DNA from: Roseomonas mucosa | GTDB taxonomy: Bacteria > Pseudomonadota > Alphaproteobacteria > Acetobacterales > Acetobacteraceae | NCBI GenBank assembly: GCA_945878375.1 | Contig: CAMDWG010000009.1 | Coordinates: forward strand, 1 to 64,000 | Direction: 5' to 3' | DNA: 64,000 nt | In this document: piece by piece, positions 63,941 through 64,000 of the stretch | Numbering within the stretch: position 1 is the first letter of the stretch | Layout of the letters: each line of letters starts with the position of its first letter | Notes under the pieces: model-generated | The model's input: the letters and a program-made list of their open reading frames with translations, nothing else | What the model was told of the DNA's origin: nothing | Database searches by the model: none | Position numbers and translations under genes: made by a program

Positions 63941-64000
63941 TCACAGCCCCAGCCCGTCCCACACCAGCTTCGTCCCGGTCAGGCCGAGCATCACGTAGAT
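63941..64000 (-). CDS. C-terminal end of an unidentified membrane protein (cut by window edge)
   Basis: The minus strand reads openly from the edge to a stop at 63941-63943, ending YVMLGLTGTKLVWDGLGL. The hydrophobic tail suggests an integral membrane protein, possibly TerC-like, but 19 residues are too few to decide. Confidence 0.4.
   Translation of the reverse strand: MYVMLGLTGTKLVWDGLGL

Overview
The window is very GC-rich and reads as an aerobic alphaproteobacterium. The best lineage markers are a circularly permuted tmRNA gene (about 47085-47353), an EcfG-type sigma factor followed by a NepR-like anti-sigma factor (25512-26327), an ELM1/DUF1022 gene and an hflK-hflC-DUF2065-Do protease block. 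Gene content resembles Roseomonas-like Acetobacteraceae; that family-level placement is inference.

Layout. 1-5535 is a patchy accessory region. It holds the start of an IS5-type transposase, a decayed second IS5-type copy, an amino-acid ABC importer without its ATPase gene, a PIN-toxin scrap, phage-like unknown and broken genes, a hicAB pair and an IS3-type scrap. 5536-16168 carries an AsmA protein overlapping a hydantoinase/5-oxoprolinase fusion, a TerB/DnaJ protein, an AmpD/AmiD-like amidase, a nucleotidyltransferase and a cyanophycin-synthetase-like ATP-grasp enzyme. 16301-20217 is a BisC-like molybdoenzyme translationally coupled to a PhoX-like (DUF839) protein. 20386-26327 holds a class III aminotransferase, a polyprenyl diphosphate synthase, DUF2007 and tRNA methyltransferase genes, two ECF sigma factors and NepR.

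26335-38465 is mainly amino-acid metabolism: leuA with a probable Leu-codon leader peptide, the ilvI-ilvN-ilvC cluster running into an acetyltransferase, a racemase-like gene and a SOUL lipoprotein, then miaA and serB back to back. A 2-hydroxyacid dehydrogenase, an EEP hydrolase and puuE lie between. 38473-38650 is a run of five hairpins centred on a 46-bp perfect palindrome. 38658-44168 is membrane quality control (Do protease, DUF2065, hflC, hflK) and the Fe-S scaffold ATPase Mrp. 44362-46991 is an overlapping thyX operon with a small membrane protein, an HD nucleotidase-like protein and a ribokinase-like kinase. ssrA follows.

47525-64000 contains an RNA methyltransferase pair, divergent katG/oxyR with an OxyR-like site, phoX with a PHO box, a second importer (peptide type) lacking ATPases, pyrE, ELM1, msrQ, a thermonuclease-like lipoprotein, a tartrate/D-malate dehydrogenase, an iron-box-preceded small gene of unknown function and an Asp/Glu racemase.

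Several regulatory circuits can be read from sequence: peroxide (oxyR/katG), phosphate (PHO box/phoX), iron (Fur-type box), leucine attenuation and the general stress response (EcfG/NepR, with no PhyR in view). No tRNA, rRNA, CRISPR array or intact prophage was seen.
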